From the NCBI RefSeq assembly GCF_012275515.1, contig NZ_JAAZQL010000002.1, positions 620,001-684,000 on the forward strand: a stretch of DNA of 64,000 nt, written 5' to 3'. The DNA comes from Novosphingobium sp. SG707. Its GTDB lineage: Bacteria > Pseudomonadota > Alphaproteobacteria > Sphingomonadales > Sphingomonadaceae. Below the pieces are notes generated by a model. The model ran no database searches. It was not told where the DNA came from and was given only the letters and a program-made list of their open reading frames with translations. Positions within the stretch are counted from its first letter, which is position 1. Each line of letters begins with the position of its first letter. A program made the translations under genes and the position numbers. Shown piece after piece: positions 47,137-56,556 of this stretch.

Positions 47137-48294
47137 TCACTCCTGCGGGGCCAGCCAATGCCGGGCCAGCGCGAGATGGAGACGCAGGCCGGTTTCCAGC
47201 ACGGCGTCGTTGAAATCATAATGCGGATTGTGCAGCGGGGCCGGGCTTTCACCCACGCCTTGCCCCAGCCAGATATAGGCGCCGGGGCGGACTTGCAGCA
47301 TGAAGGAAAAGTCTTCGGACGTGGCGGCGGGTTCGGGCGCGCGCCGGGCCGTGCCGACGGTTGCCGCGATGGTCAGGGCGTCCTCTGCGGCATCCGCGTC
47401 ATTGATCGTGGCGGGGTAATAGCGGTCATAGTCCAGTTCGGCGCTGACCTCGAAACCGGCCTCGATTCCGGCGATGATCTGGCGCATCCGCTCTTCGATC
47501 CGGTCCTGAACGGCAGGGTCGAATGTGCGCACGGTGCCCGCCACCATCGCCTCGCCGGGGATGACGTTGTGGGCGTGGCCGCCGTGGATCTGCGTGACCG
47601 AGAGCACAGCGTTTGCGCTGGCGGGGGCGTTGCGGGCAATGATCGTGTTCAATTGCTGCACCAGCGATGCGGCGGCCAGCAGCGTGTCATTGGTGTCATG
47701 CGGAACTGCAGCATGGCCGCCGCGCCCGCGCAGGGTGATGTGGAACTTATCCGCCGCGCCCATGATCGCGCCCGCGCGCGTGGCAATCGTTCCGGCGGGC
47801 AGGGCGGGCCAGTTATGCAGCGCATAGACCCGGTCGCAGGGGAAGCGCTCGAACAGGCCATCCTCGATCATCGCGCGCGCGCCGCCTTGCCCTTCCTCGG
47901 CAGGCTGGAAGATGAAATGGACCGTGCCGTCGATGCCCGAAGGATCGGCGGCCAACGCCTGGGCCGCGCCCAGCAGCATCACCACATGCCCGTCATGGCC
48001 GCAGCCGTGAAAGCACCCCTCATGGCGGCTCGCATAGGGCAGGCCGGTTTTTTCATCGATAGGCAGCGCGTCCATATCGGCGCGCAGGCCCACGGTGCGT
48101 GAACTCGATCCATGGCGCAGAACGCCCACCACGCCGGTGCCGCCGATGCCCTCATGCACCTCCAGCCCTGCCGCGCGCAGCGCATCGGCGATTACCCGCG
48201 CCGTGCGATGTTCGGCAAAGCCCAGTTCCGGGTGGGCATGGATATCATGGCGCAGCGCCACCAATGGCGCCAGCAGCGCAGCTATGTCCGTCAT
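47137..48294 (-). CDS. M20 family amidohydrolase (hippurate/IAA-amino acid hydrolase type)
   Basis: 385 residues. Metal ligand motif H-G-C-G-H-D-G-H and F-Q-P-A-E-E-G-Q-G-G are intact. The family cleaves N-acylated amino acids or related amides. No signal peptide, so the substrate is cytoplasmic. 13 bp downstream of the Lrp-type regulator. Confidence 0.9.
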   Translation of the reverse strand: MTDIAALLAPLVALRHDIHAHPELGFAEHRTARVIADALRAAGLEVHEGIGGTGVVGVLRHGSSSRTVGLRADMDALPIDEKTGLPYASRHEGCFHGCGHDGHVVMLLGAAQALAADPSGIDGTVHFIFQPAEEGQGGARAMIEDGLFERFPCDRVYALHNWPALPAGTIATRAGAIMGAADKFHITLRGRGGHAAVPHDTNDTLLAAASLVQQLNTIIARNAPASANAVLSVTQIHGGHAHNVIPGEAMVAGTVRTFDPAVQDRIEERMRQIIAGIEAGFEVSAELDYDRYYPATINDADAAEDALTIAATVGTARRAPEPAATSEDFSFMLQVRPGAYIWLGQGVGESPAPLHNPHYDFNDAVLETGLRLHLALARHWLAPQE

Positions 48295-48307
48295 GGTCTG
48301 AAGGCCC

Positions 48308-48802
48308 TTAAACCGAATTGCCGAACAGGCTCTGGATCGGGAAGTGATGTTTGATGAAGGGCGATTTGATCACGACATAGGAGAAATATTTCTCGATCCC
48401 GTAATCGCTTTCCAGCATCCCTTCGATGATCGACTGGTAATGCGACACGCCGCGCGTGACGAATTTGAGCAGATAGTCATAGCCGCCCGAAACCAGATGG
48501 CATTCGACGATCTCGTCCAGTTTCACGATCCGGCTTTCAAAGCGCGAAAAGTCGCCGCGCCGGTGTTCGGACAGCGTGACCTCGGTGAAAACCGTCAGAA
48601 ATTCGCCCAGCTTCCCAAGGTTGAGATGGGCCCCATAGCCGGTGATATAGCCCGCCTGCTCCAGCCTTTTTACCCGCGTCAGGCAAGGGCTGGGCGAGAG
48701 GCCCACCGCATCGGCCAGTTCGACATTGGTGACGCGCCCGGCCTGTTGCAGCTTGGCAAGGATCTTGAGATCGATGCGGTCGAGTTTGGGGCCGGGCATC
48801 AT
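48308..48802 (-). CDS. Lrp/AsnC family transcriptional regulator
   Basis: 164 residues: an N-terminal helix-turn-helix (about 10-60, L-S-P-S-P-C-L-T-R-V-K-R-L) and a C-terminal RAM ligand-binding domain. It likely responds to an amino acid and controls the operon it sits in, since it lies between the aminotransferase and the amidohydrolase. Confidence 0.92.
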   Translation of the reverse strand: MMPGPKLDRIDLKILAKLQQAGRVTNVELADAVGLSPSPCLTRVKRLEQAGYITGYGAHLNLGKLGEFLTVFTEVTLSEHRRGDFSRFESRIVKLDEIVECHLVSGGYDYLLKFVTRGVSHYQSIIEGMLESDYGIEKYFSYVVIKSPFIKHHFPIQSLFGNSV

Positions 48803-48816
48803 GGGGCGTTTTCCTC

Positions 48817-50205
48817 TTATTGGCCGATTGCGGAGCGAATATCGGCCTGATCTAGCAATTGGTCGAGCGTCAATTGCACACGGTCGAAAATGATGTCCAT
48901 TTCCTCGGGCGTGCAGGTCAGCGCCGGGGCAAAGCCGATGACCGCATTGGCGAAACAGCGCACGATCACGCCATTGTCCCAGGTCATCTGCGAGAGGCGA
49001 TCGCCCAGCGCCAGATCGGCGGCGAAGGGCGCCTTGGTGTCCTTGTCGGCCACGAGTTCGATCGCGCCCAGCAGCCCGCGATAGCGCACATCGCCCACCA
49101 GCGGATGGCTGCGGATCGCCTCCATGCGCGCGGCGAAACGTTCGCCCACCATCACGCCATTGGCCAGCACGCCGCCCTCGCGATAGAGGCGCAGCACTTC
49201 CAGCCCCACGGCGGCGGCCACCGGATGGCCCGAATAGGTGCCGCCATGGCCCACCGGCAGCGGGCTGGCATCGGCAATCGCCTGATAGATATGGTCGGCC
49301 ATGAACAGCGCGCCCATCGGGGCATAACCGGCGGTCAGGCCCTTGGCGGTGGTCATGAAATCTGGCGTCACGCCCTCGGCCTCGCAGGCGAACAATGGCC
49401 CGGTGCGGCCAAAGCCGGTGATGACTTCATCGACCAGCAGCAGGATGCCAAGCCGGTCGCAGGCTTCGCGGATGGCTTTGAGCCAGCCCACGGGCGGCAC
49501 GATGACGCCGCCGCTGCCCTGAATGGGTTCGCAGCAGAAGGCGGCAACCTTGTCCGCGCCGATTTCGGCCACCTTGGCTTCCAGCGCCTCAATGGTGCTG
49601 GCGATTACGGCGGCATCGTCATCGCCATTGGGGTGGCGATAGGGATAGGGCGAGGCGATATGGTGCTGCCACTTATACGGCAGATCGAAACCGCGATGGA
49701 AATTGGGCAGTGCGGTCAAACCGGCGCCCATCGCCGAGGAGCCGTGATAGCCCCATTCGAGCGCGATGAACTCTTTCTTGTCCGGTTTGCCGATGGCGTT
49801 GAAATAGTGGACGATATAGCGCACCGCGCTGTCCACCGAATCCGAACCGCCTTGCGTGAAATAGACGTGATTGAGGCCCTCGGGCGTCAGTGCGGTCAAT
49901 TCTGCCGCCAACCGGATCGCCGGTTCGCTGGCAAAGTGGAAATAGCCCGTGGCATAGGGCAGGCGGCGCATCTGCTCGGCGGCGGCTTCCACCACGCTGT
50001 CCTGACCATAGCCGACATTGACGCACCACAGGCCGGCAAAGCCGTCGATGACGCGCTTGCCTTCTATATCGGTCAGCCACATGCCGTCCCCGCTGGCCAA
50101 AACGCGTGCGCCATGCGCCTCGTGGCCCCGGAAAGAGGCCACCGGGTGGATCAGGTGATCGCGGTCAAGGTCGATCAGCGAGCGGTTGGTCAGGGTTTCG
50201 GTCAT
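48817..50205 (-). CDS. class III (omega-amino) aminotransferase
   Basis: 462 residues, PLP fold type I. The PLP lysine is in T-T-A-K-G-L-T. D-E-V-I-T-G-F-G-R-T-G and the N-terminal G-L-W-C-V-N-V-G-Y are typical of putrescine/beta-alanine-type transaminases. It transfers an amine from an omega-amine to pyruvate or 2-oxoglutarate, giving an aldehyde for the dehydrogenases nearby. Exact amine unknown. Confidence 0.9.
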   Translation of the reverse strand: MTETLTNRSLIDLDRDHLIHPVASFRGHEAHGARVLASGDGMWLTDIEGKRVIDGFAGLWCVNVGYGQDSVVEAAAEQMRRLPYATGYFHFASEPAIRLAAELTALTPEGLNHVYFTQGGSDSVDSAVRYIVHYFNAIGKPDKKEFIALEWGYHGSSAMGAGLTALPNFHRGFDLPYKWQHHIASPYPYRHPNGDDDAAVIASTIEALEAKVAEIGADKVAAFCCEPIQGSGGVIVPPVGWLKAIREACDRLGILLLVDEVITGFGRTGPLFACEAEGVTPDFMTTAKGLTAGYAPMGALFMADHIYQAIADASPLPVGHGGTYSGHPVAAAVGLEVLRLYREGGVLANGVMVGERFAARMEAIRSHPLVGDVRYRGLLGAIELVADKDTKAPFAADLALGDRLSQMTWDNGVIVRCFANAVIGFAPALTCTPEEMDIIFDRVQLTLDQLLDQADIRSAIGQ

Positions 50206-50279
50206 GAGGCAAACCTATGCTAGCGGTTCAGGCGTGTTGCGCCAAACAGGGGCAGGGGTGCGGCATTTTATGCCGTGGT

Positions 50280-51347
50280 TCAGCCGATGGCTTCGGAAAT
50301 CGCCTTGCCGCATTCCACGGTATTGGCGCTGCCCTTCAGATCGCCGGTGCGGCCCGTGGGGGTGGACAGGACGTGTTCGATGGCGCGCATGATGCCCGCC
50401 GCCGCTTCTGCCTCGCCCAGATGCTCGAGCATCATCGCGGCCGACCAGATCTGGCCTACCGGATTGGCTAGCCCCAAGCCCGCGATATCGGGCGCCGAAC
50501 CGTGGACGGGCTCGAACAGGCTGGGGTGCTCGCCGGTGGGGTTGATATTGCCGCTGGGCGCGATGCCGATCGTGCCGGTGCAGGCCGGGCCAAGGTCGGA
50601 CAGGATATCGCCGAACAGATTGGAGGCGACCACCACGTCGAAACGCTGGGGGTTCATCACGAATTGCGCGGTCAGGATGTCGATGTGATACTTGTCATGG
50701 CTCACATCGGGATATTCCTCGCCAATGGCTTCCACGCGCTTGTCCCAGAAGGGCATGGTGATGGCGATGCCGTTCGATTTGGTGGCGCTGGTCAGGTGTT
50801 TGCGCTCGCGCTTCTGCGCCAGATCGAAGGCAAAGCGCAGCACGCGGTCAATGCCCTGGCGCGTCATCACGGTTTCCTGAATGACGATCTCACGCTCGGT
50901 CCCGGCAAACATATGGCCGCCGACGCTGGAATATTCGCCCTCCGTGTTTTCGCGGACCACCCAGAAGTCGATGTCGCCCGGTTCGCGGCCCGCCAGCGGA
51001 CAGGGCACGCCCGGCATCAGACGCACCGGGCGCAGATTGACGAACTGATCATATTCGCGGCGGAATTGCAGCAGGCTCTGCCACAGCGAAATGTGATCAG
51101 GCACCGTTTCGGGCCAGCCCACCGCGCCAAAGAAGATCGCATCGGGGCGGCCGATCTGATCCTTCCAATCCTCGGGCATCATGCGGCCATGCCGGGCATA
51201 ATAATCGCAATCGGCGAAATTATGCACCTGCAGATCCAGCCCGAAACCATAGGCGCCCGACGCCTTTTCCAGCGCGCGCAGGCCCTCGGGCATGACTTCC
51301 TTGCCAATGCCGTCCCCGGCGATGACGGCGATCTTGTAATTGCGCAT
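50280..51347 (-). CDS. tartrate/D-malate dehydrogenase-like protein
   Basis: 355 residues of the isocitrate/isopropylmalate dehydrogenase superfamily. G-D-G-I-G-K-E near the N-terminus, R-E-N-T-E-G-E-Y, and D-I-L-S-D-L are intact. The subfamily is TtuC/DmlA-like, acting on D-malate or tartrate with NAD+ and Mn2+/Mg2+. Substrate in this operon is not clear. Confidence 0.87.
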   Translation of the reverse strand: MRNYKIAVIAGDGIGKEVMPEGLRALEKASGAYGFGLDLQVHNFADCDYYARHGRMMPEDWKDQIGRPDAIFFGAVGWPETVPDHISLWQSLLQFRREYDQFVNLRPVRLMPGVPCPLAGREPGDIDFWVVRENTEGEYSSVGGHMFAGTEREIVIQETVMTRQGIDRVLRFAFDLAQKRERKHLTSATKSNGIAITMPFWDKRVEAIGEEYPDVSHDKYHIDILTAQFVMNPQRFDVVVASNLFGDILSDLGPACTGTIGIAPSGNINPTGEHPSLFEPVHGSAPDIAGLGLANPVGQIWSAAMMLEHLGEAEAAAGIMRAIEHVLSTPTGRTGDLKGSANTVECGKAISEAIG

Positions 51348-51352
51348 GGGTC

Positions 51353-52813
51353 TTATGCCCCCAATTCCAGCCCGCCGATATGGAAGGCCTTGGTTTCCAG
51401 ATATTCCTCGATGCCTTGCTGTCCGCCTTCGCGGCCAAGGCCCGATTGCTTGACGCCGCCAAAGGGCGCCATTTCCATCGCGATCCCGCCGGTGTTCAGC
51501 GCGATCATCCCGGCCTCAAGCGCCTCGGCCACGCGGAACGAGCGCGACAGGTCGCGGGTGTAGAAATAGGCGGCAAGGCCGTAGGGGGTGTCATTGGCCA
51601 TCTCGATCGCCTGCCGCTCGCTGGTAAAGCGGAACAGCGGGGCGAGGGGGCCAAAGGTTTCTTCCGAGGCCAGACGCATTTCGGGATTGGCATCCCCGAT
51701 GATGACGGGGCGGACAAAGCGGTCATCGCTGCGGCCCTTGCCTTCGCCGATGATTCTGCCGCCCTTGCCCAGCGCGTCTTCCAGATGGGCGCTGACCTTC
51801 TCGACGGCGGCGGCGTTGATCAGCGGGCCAACGGTGGAATCGGCCTCCATCCCCGGCGCGGCGTTCAATTGCGCAACCGCGGCGGCCAGCTTTTCGGCAA
51901 AGGCGTCATAGATTTCATCGGCCACCAGCATCCGGTTGGCGCAGACGCAGGTCTGCCCGGCATTGCGGAATTTGCTGGCCATCGCCGCCTTCACCGCCAG
52001 ATCGAGATCGGCATCGGCAAAGACGATCAACGGCGCATTGCCGCCCAATTCCATGCTGGTCCGCTTCACGGTCTTTGCGCATTGTTCAAGCAGCAAGGAG
52101 CCCACGCGGGTCGATCCGGTGAAGGACAGCTTGCGCACCAGCGGGCTGCCGGTGATCGCCGCTCCGATGGCCGTGGGCAGGCCGGTCACGATATTGATGA
52201 CGCCTTCGGGGAAGCCCGCCCGCAAGGCCAGTTCGCCCAGCGCCAGCGCGGTGAAGGGTGTCATTTCCGAAGGCTTGATCACCACCGGGCACCCGACGGC
52301 CAACGCGGGCGCGCATTTGCGCGTGATCATCGCGGCGGGGAAATTCCACGGCGTGATCGCCGCCGAAACGCCCACCGGCTCGGTCAGCACGATGACGCGC
52401 CGATCGCGTTCGGGCGAGACGACGTTGCGCGCGCCGGTGCGGCGGCCTTCTTCGGCAAACCATTTGATGAAGCTGGCGGCATAGCGGATCTCGCCCTGCG
52501 CCTCGGCCAGCGGCTTGCCCTGTTCGGCGGTCATGATCAGAGCCAGATCGTCCAGATTGGCCAGCACCAGAGCGTGCCATGCCTCCAGCAGCGCGCAGCG
52601 TTCGCCCGCCGTGCGCGCGCGCCATGCGGGCCATGCTGCATTGGCCGCCGCAATGGCGTCCTGTGTGTCATCGCCCGTGCAATCGGGCACCGCGCCCAGC
52701 ACCGCACCATTGGCCGGGTCCTTCACCGCCAGCGCATCGCGCGAGGAGGCGCCAAGCCATTGTCCGCCGATCAGCGCGGCCTGCTTCAAAAGGGTGTTAT
52801 CGGAAAGCTGCAT
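51353..52813 (-). CDS. succinate-semialdehyde dehydrogenase-like aldehyde dehydrogenase
   Basis: 486 residues. Catalytic Cys in N-A-G-Q-T-C and the general-base Glu in M-E-L-G-G-N are present. Closest in pattern to GabD (P-W-N-F-P, K-P-S-E-M-T-P). Would oxidise the aldehyde produced by the class III aminotransferase. 5 bp upstream of the dehydrogenase gene. Confidence 0.9.
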   Translation of the reverse strand: MQLSDNTLLKQAALIGGQWLGASSRDALAVKDPANGAVLGAVPDCTGDDTQDAIAAANAAWPAWRARTAGERCALLEAWHALVLANLDDLALIMTAEQGKPLAEAQGEIRYAASFIKWFAEEGRRTGARNVVSPERDRRVIVLTEPVGVSAAITPWNFPAAMITRKCAPALAVGCPVVIKPSEMTPFTALALGELALRAGFPEGVINIVTGLPTAIGAAITGSPLVRKLSFTGSTRVGSLLLEQCAKTVKRTSMELGGNAPLIVFADADLDLAVKAAMASKFRNAGQTCVCANRMLVADEIYDAFAEKLAAAVAQLNAAPGMEADSTVGPLINAAAVEKVSAHLEDALGKGGRIIGEGKGRSDDRFVRPVIIGDANPEMRLASEETFGPLAPLFRFTSERQAIEMANDTPYGLAAYFYTRDLSRSFRVAEALEAGMIALNTGGIAMEMAPFGGVKQSGLGREGGQQGIEEYLETKAFHIGGLELGA

Positions 52814-52816
52814 GGT

Positions 52817-53671
52817 TTACCCCAGTGCTTGGGTGGTGAGAGCAAAGAGCGTGGCGTTGGGCGCCGTTTCGGGCAGAGGCCCCCGCGCCATCATGCGTAC
52901 CGTATCGACGCGCGGCAGGCCAAGCCCTTCCAGCCATGGCGAAAGTCCGCTTTCCTCGGTCACATCTAGGCGGGTGAAATTGCCCGCATTCTGGGCCAGC
53001 CAGTGCAGGATCAGCGCCTTGGCGCCATCGGCATCGGGCGCCACCACAGGCGCCACCGACCATCCCCGGCCAAACCGGCGCAGCAGGGCAAAGCCGACGG
53101 GAATATCGTCATGGGTCAGCACCACCGTGCTGTCCTGCGCGGTCAGGGCGCGCATCATCGCATGACGGTCGGTGCCGGTGGCCTTGCTGTACAATTCGCC
53201 CGGCGTCTGTTCGGACGAGCCGAGCGGGCGGATGCGCTCCCCGCTGCGCAGCGCGGCCAGCGGGGCCAGCGGGATCGTGCCCTGATGTTGATGCAGCGTG
53301 CCGATATCGACAAAGCCCAGCTTTTCATAAAGCGGCGCGCCCTCGACCGTGGCCTGAAGCAGCACGGTGCGGTTGCCCAGATGGTCGAGCATCGCCTGCA
53401 TCAGCTGGCGGCCATAGCCTTTGCCCTGATGCGCATCATCGACGATCACCATGCCCAGCGTCGCGGCATGATCGCCATAGGGAAAGCCGCAGATGGTGCC
53501 GATCACCTCTCCGTCCACCTCGGCCACGATGCCATGGCCCAGGCTTAGAAACAGCGCCCAGTCCTCTTCACGATGCGGCCAGGAGAGCGCGCGTGACATC
53601 TCGACCGCGCGCTCGACATCTTCATGCCGCATCGCCCGAAAACTCACGTCGCTGGTGACCAGCTCGCCCAT
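52817..53671 (-). CDS. GNAT family N-acetyltransferase, two-domain
   Basis: 284 residues from the ATG at 53671, which has AAAGGAG seven bases before it; the frame is open to 53722. N-terminal GNAT domain with motif A Q-G-K-G-Y-G-R-Q-L-M. The second half is less conserved and may be a divergent second GNAT fold. Substrate unknown. First gene of the leftward seven-gene unit. Confidence 0.87.
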   Translation of the reverse strand: MGELVTSDVSFRAMRHEDVERAVEMSRALSWPHREEDWALFLSLGHGIVAEVDGEVIGTICGFPYGDHAATLGMVIVDDAHQGKGYGRQLMQAMLDHLGNRTVLLQATVEGAPLYEKLGFVDIGTLHQHQGTIPLAPLAALRSGERIRPLGSSEQTPGELYSKATGTDRHAMMRALTAQDSTVVLTHDDIPVGFALLRRFGRGWSVAPVVAPDADGAKALILHWLAQNAGNFTRLDVTEESGLSPWLEGLGLPRVDTVRMMARGPLPETAPNATLFALTTQALG

Positions 53672-53790
53672 CGCCGCACTCCTTTCCTTTGCCCCGCCAA
53701 CCGTATTGGTGTGTCGGCGCATCCAAACGAGGGGGTGATGCGCCAGTCCTGATAATGGGTTAGCCCCGCGCGAATGGAATAGGCTGCCGC

Positions 53791-53816
53791 CTTATGCATA
53801 AGATCAGAAGATTATG
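53791..53816. promoter_or_regulatory. AT-rich palindromes in the divergent promoter region
   Basis: CTTATGCATAAG (53791-53802) is a perfect 12-bp palindrome. An overlapping CATAA-N10-TTATG dyad spans 53797-53816. They sit in the 238-bp gap between the GNAT operon and the aldehyde dehydrogenase. A binding site for the operon's Lrp-type regulator is possible. No other gene is seen in the gap. Confidence 0.4.
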
Positions 53817-53909
53817 GCGTTGAGCGCCCCGCTTTGCCCAGTCGATTCTGCCGCTGGGCAATAATCTTGCCCCCAGAACCCCCAAAGAATCACTGCGGAG
53901 CCATGCCCG

Positions 53910-55379
53910 ATGACGATTGCCTTCAACCCCGATTCCATCCGGCCCGATCTGGCGGCTAATTTCATCGGTGGGCGCAAAATTCTGGGCGCTGGCGCGGTGT
54001 TCGATGTGTTGCGGCCTTCCGATGGGGGCCTGCTCTCGCCCTTGCACGCGGCCAGCATGGATCAGATGAGCCAAGCGGCAGAAGATGCCGCCGCCGCGCA
54101 GAAAAGCAGCGGCTGGGGCCGGATGGACCCGCGCGCCCGCGCCCGCATCCTGCACCGCTGGGCCGATGCGATTGACGCCGACCGCGCGGTTCTGGCCCCG
54201 CTGGAAGCGGTGGGCTCGACCCGCACGCTGGCCGAGATTCTGGCATGGGATCTGCCCTATACCGCCGAATGCATACGCTTTTTCGCCGAATTTGCCGATA
54301 AGCACGGCGGCGAGGTGGGCGCCACCGCCGATGACCGTTTTGGTTTCACCGCCAATGAACCCTATGGCGTGGTCGGCGCAATTGCGCCGTGGAACCTGCC
54401 GCTGGTGATGGCGGCGTGGAAATTGGGTCCGGCGCTGGCGGCGGGCAATGCGGTGGTGCTCAAGCCTTCCGAACTCACGCCCTTCTCGGTGGTGCGTCTG
54501 GCCGAATTGGCGGTGGCGGCAGGCGTGCCTGCGGGCATCTTCAACGTGGTGCAGGGCATGGGCCATGACATTGGCGATGGCCTTGTGCGCGCAGAGCAAG
54601 TTGGCAAGGTCAGCTTTACCGGATCGACCGCCACGGGCCGTGCGATCATGAGCGCCTGTGCGGCCACCGGGCCGAAACCCTGCACGCTCGAACTGGGCGG
54701 TAAGAGCCCGCAGATCATCTTTGCCGACGCGGATATGGACAAGGCCTGCGCGATTGTCGCCCGCGCGATCACCTTGAACGCCGGTCAGGTCTGCGTCGCC
54801 GGTTCGCGCCTGCTGGTCGAGGCCAGCGTGGCCGATGAGGTGACCGGGCGCATCGCCGCCCTGTTCCGCGCCCACCGTTTGGGCGAGACATGGGCCGATG
54901 GCACGACGATGGGGCCGATCGTTTCGGAAAAGCAATTGGCCGGGATCGACGCCATCGTGCAAACCGCCCATGCCGAGGGCGGCGAGGCGATCACCGGCGG
55001 GGCGCGGGTAGAACGGGCGGGGACTTTCTACGAACCCACCCTGATCGCGGGCCTTTCCGCCGACGCCACTGCGGTGCAGAGCGAGATCTTCGGCCCGGTG
55101 CTGACGGTGCAGAGCTTTGCCGATGATGAGGAAGCCTATGCGCTGGCCAATGGCACGCGCTATGGTCTGGCGGCGGGGGTTCATACCCAGAACCTGAGCC
55201 GCGCGATCCGCGCCACGCGGGCGCTTGAGGCAGGCACGGTCTGGGTCAACCGCTATGGCCGCTCGGATGATTTCATCCTGCCCACCGGCGGTTTCAAGCA
55301 ATCGGGGCTGGGCAAGGATCTGGGGCGCGAGGCCTATCTGGCAAGCTGCAAGAGCAAAACGGTGCTGATCGGGCTGTAA
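53910..55379 (+). CDS. aldehyde dehydrogenase (PuuC-like)
   Basis: 489 residues. Catalytic Cys in N-A-G-Q-V-C and Glu in L-E-L-G-G-K are intact; P-W-N-L-P-L and K-P-S-E-L-T-P are present. It fits the gamma-glutamyl-aminobutyraldehyde/betaine-aldehyde branch rather than SSADH. Divergent from the GNAT operon and convergent with the oxidase operon. Confidence 0.9.
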   Translation: MTIAFNPDSIRPDLAANFIGGRKILGAGAVFDVLRPSDGGLLSPLHAASMDQMSQAAEDAAAAQKSSGWGRMDPRARARILHRWADAIDADRAVLAPLEAVGSTRTLAEILAWDLPYTAECIRFFAEFADKHGGEVGATADDRFGFTANEPYGVVGAIAPWNLPLVMAAWKLGPALAAGNAVVLKPSELTPFSVVRLAELAVAAGVPAGIFNVVQGMGHDIGDGLVRAEQVGKVSFTGSTATGRAIMSACAATGPKPCTLELGGKSPQIIFADADMDKACAIVARAITLNAGQVCVAGSRLLVEASVADEVTGRIAALFRAHRLGETWADGTTMGPIVSEKQLAGIDAIVQTAHAEGGEAITGGARVERAGTFYEPTLIAGLSADATAVQSEIFGPVLTVQSFADDEEAYALANGTRYGLAAGVHTQNLSRAIRATRALEAGTVWVNRYGRSDDFILPTGGFKQSGLGKDLGREAYLASCKSKTVLIGL

Positions 55380-55384
55380 CGAAA

Positions 55385-55417
55385 AGGGGGGCAAAGGTTC
55401 GATACCTTTGCCCCCTT
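55385..55417. terminator. bidirectional intrinsic terminator
   Basis: About 13-bp stem (arms 55385-55398 and 55404-55417) with a 5-nt loop. The rightward T-run is short (TT). It lies between the convergent aldehyde dehydrogenase and FAD-oxidase genes. Confidence 0.7.
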
Positions 55418-55419
55418 AC

Positions 55420-56556
55420 TTATTTGGCAAACCGCGTCACCGCATAATGTTCGAGCGGAATATCGGTCGCGCCCGTGGCGATCAATTCAGCCATGGTTTC
55501 GCCCACGCCCGGCCCGATCTGAAACCCGCTGCCCGAAAAGCCGAAGGCGTGGAACAGGCCTGAAACCTTGGCGCTCGGCCCCATGATCGGCAGGGCGTCA
55601 TCGGTATAGCCCTCGATCCCGCTCCACACGCGGATGACCTGCAGATTGGCCAGTGCCGGGGCCAGACGGCGCAGATGCTGAAACTGCGTCATGGTGTTTT
55701 GCGGCAAGACATAGGAGCGATAGTCGTCGGGATAGGATTGCGCCCGCGTCGATCCGCCCAGCACGATATTGCCGCGCGCCACCTGCCGGAAATAGACGGT
55801 TTCCACCTCATCGGGCGTCATCACGCCCACGGCGGGCGCGATGGCATAGGGCACCGGCTCGGTCACGCTCATCGTCGGCGCGCGCGGGGTGAGGGGGATT
55901 TCCTCGCCGAACCAGCCCGCGATCTTGCCCGCCCATGCGCCCGCCGTAATCAGCAGGATCGGCGCGGCAAACTGGCGACCATCCTCGGCAGTCAGGCGGA
56001 AATCTTCACCCACCTTCTCGGCATGGACAATCTTGGTGTCCTCGACGATGGACGCCCCCAGCCGCGCCGCCGCCCGCGCAAAGGCAGGCGCGGCAAGGCG
56101 CGGATTGGCATGGCCGTCGGTGGCCGAATAGGACCCGGCCAGCACGTCCGGCCCCAGCCACGGAAATTTCTCCCGCAAGGCATTGGCGGACATCAATTCG
56201 AGGTCCAGCCCTTCCTCACGCGCAAGGGCGGCATATTCCTCCATCTTGCCGATATTTTCCGGGCGGTTGCGGAAGCACACGCGGATATGGCCGCTTTGCA
56301 GATATTCCACATCCGCGCCCAGCAATTGCGGGGAATCGCGCCAGATGCGGATCGCCCGATTGGCCAGGGGAAGCTGAAAGATCGGGCGACCCTGACGGCG
56401 CACATTGCCGAAATTGGTGCCGCTGGCCTGCCGCCCCACCTTGTCGGTTTCCAGCAGCGTCACCGACATGCCACGCTGGCGCAGGAAAAGTGCCGCGCTG
56501 CATCCCATTAAACCGCCACCGATGATGGCGACATCGCTCTGGTGGATCTGGGTCAT
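55420..56556 (-). CDS. FAD-dependent oxidoreductase, DadA/HcnC-like subunit
   Basis: 378 residues. N-terminal dinucleotide fold I-I-G-G-G-L-M-G-C-S. C-terminal DadA-type G-F-S-G-S-G-F-Q-I-G-P motif. Resembles the catalytic beta subunit of opine oxidases, D-hydroxyproline dehydrogenase and HcnC. It oxidises a C-N bond of an amino acid or imino acid. ATGA overlap with the preceding FAD/BFD gene; last gene of the operon. Confidence 0.88.
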   Translation of the reverse strand: MTQIHQSDVAIIGGGLMGCSAALFLRQRGMSVTLLETDKVGRQASGTNFGNVRRQGRPIFQLPLANRAIRIWRDSPQLLGADVEYLQSGHIRVCFRNRPENIGKMEEYAALAREEGLDLELMSANALREKFPWLGPDVLAGSYSATDGHANPRLAAPAFARAAARLGASIVEDTKIVHAEKVGEDFRLTAEDGRQFAAPILLITAGAWAGKIAGWFGEEIPLTPRAPTMSVTEPVPYAIAPAVGVMTPDEVETVYFRQVARGNIVLGGSTRAQSYPDDYRSYVLPQNTMTQFQHLRRLAPALANLQVIRVWSGIEGYTDDALPIMGPSAKVSGLFHAFGFSGSGFQIGPGVGETMAELIATGATDIPLEHYAVTRFAK

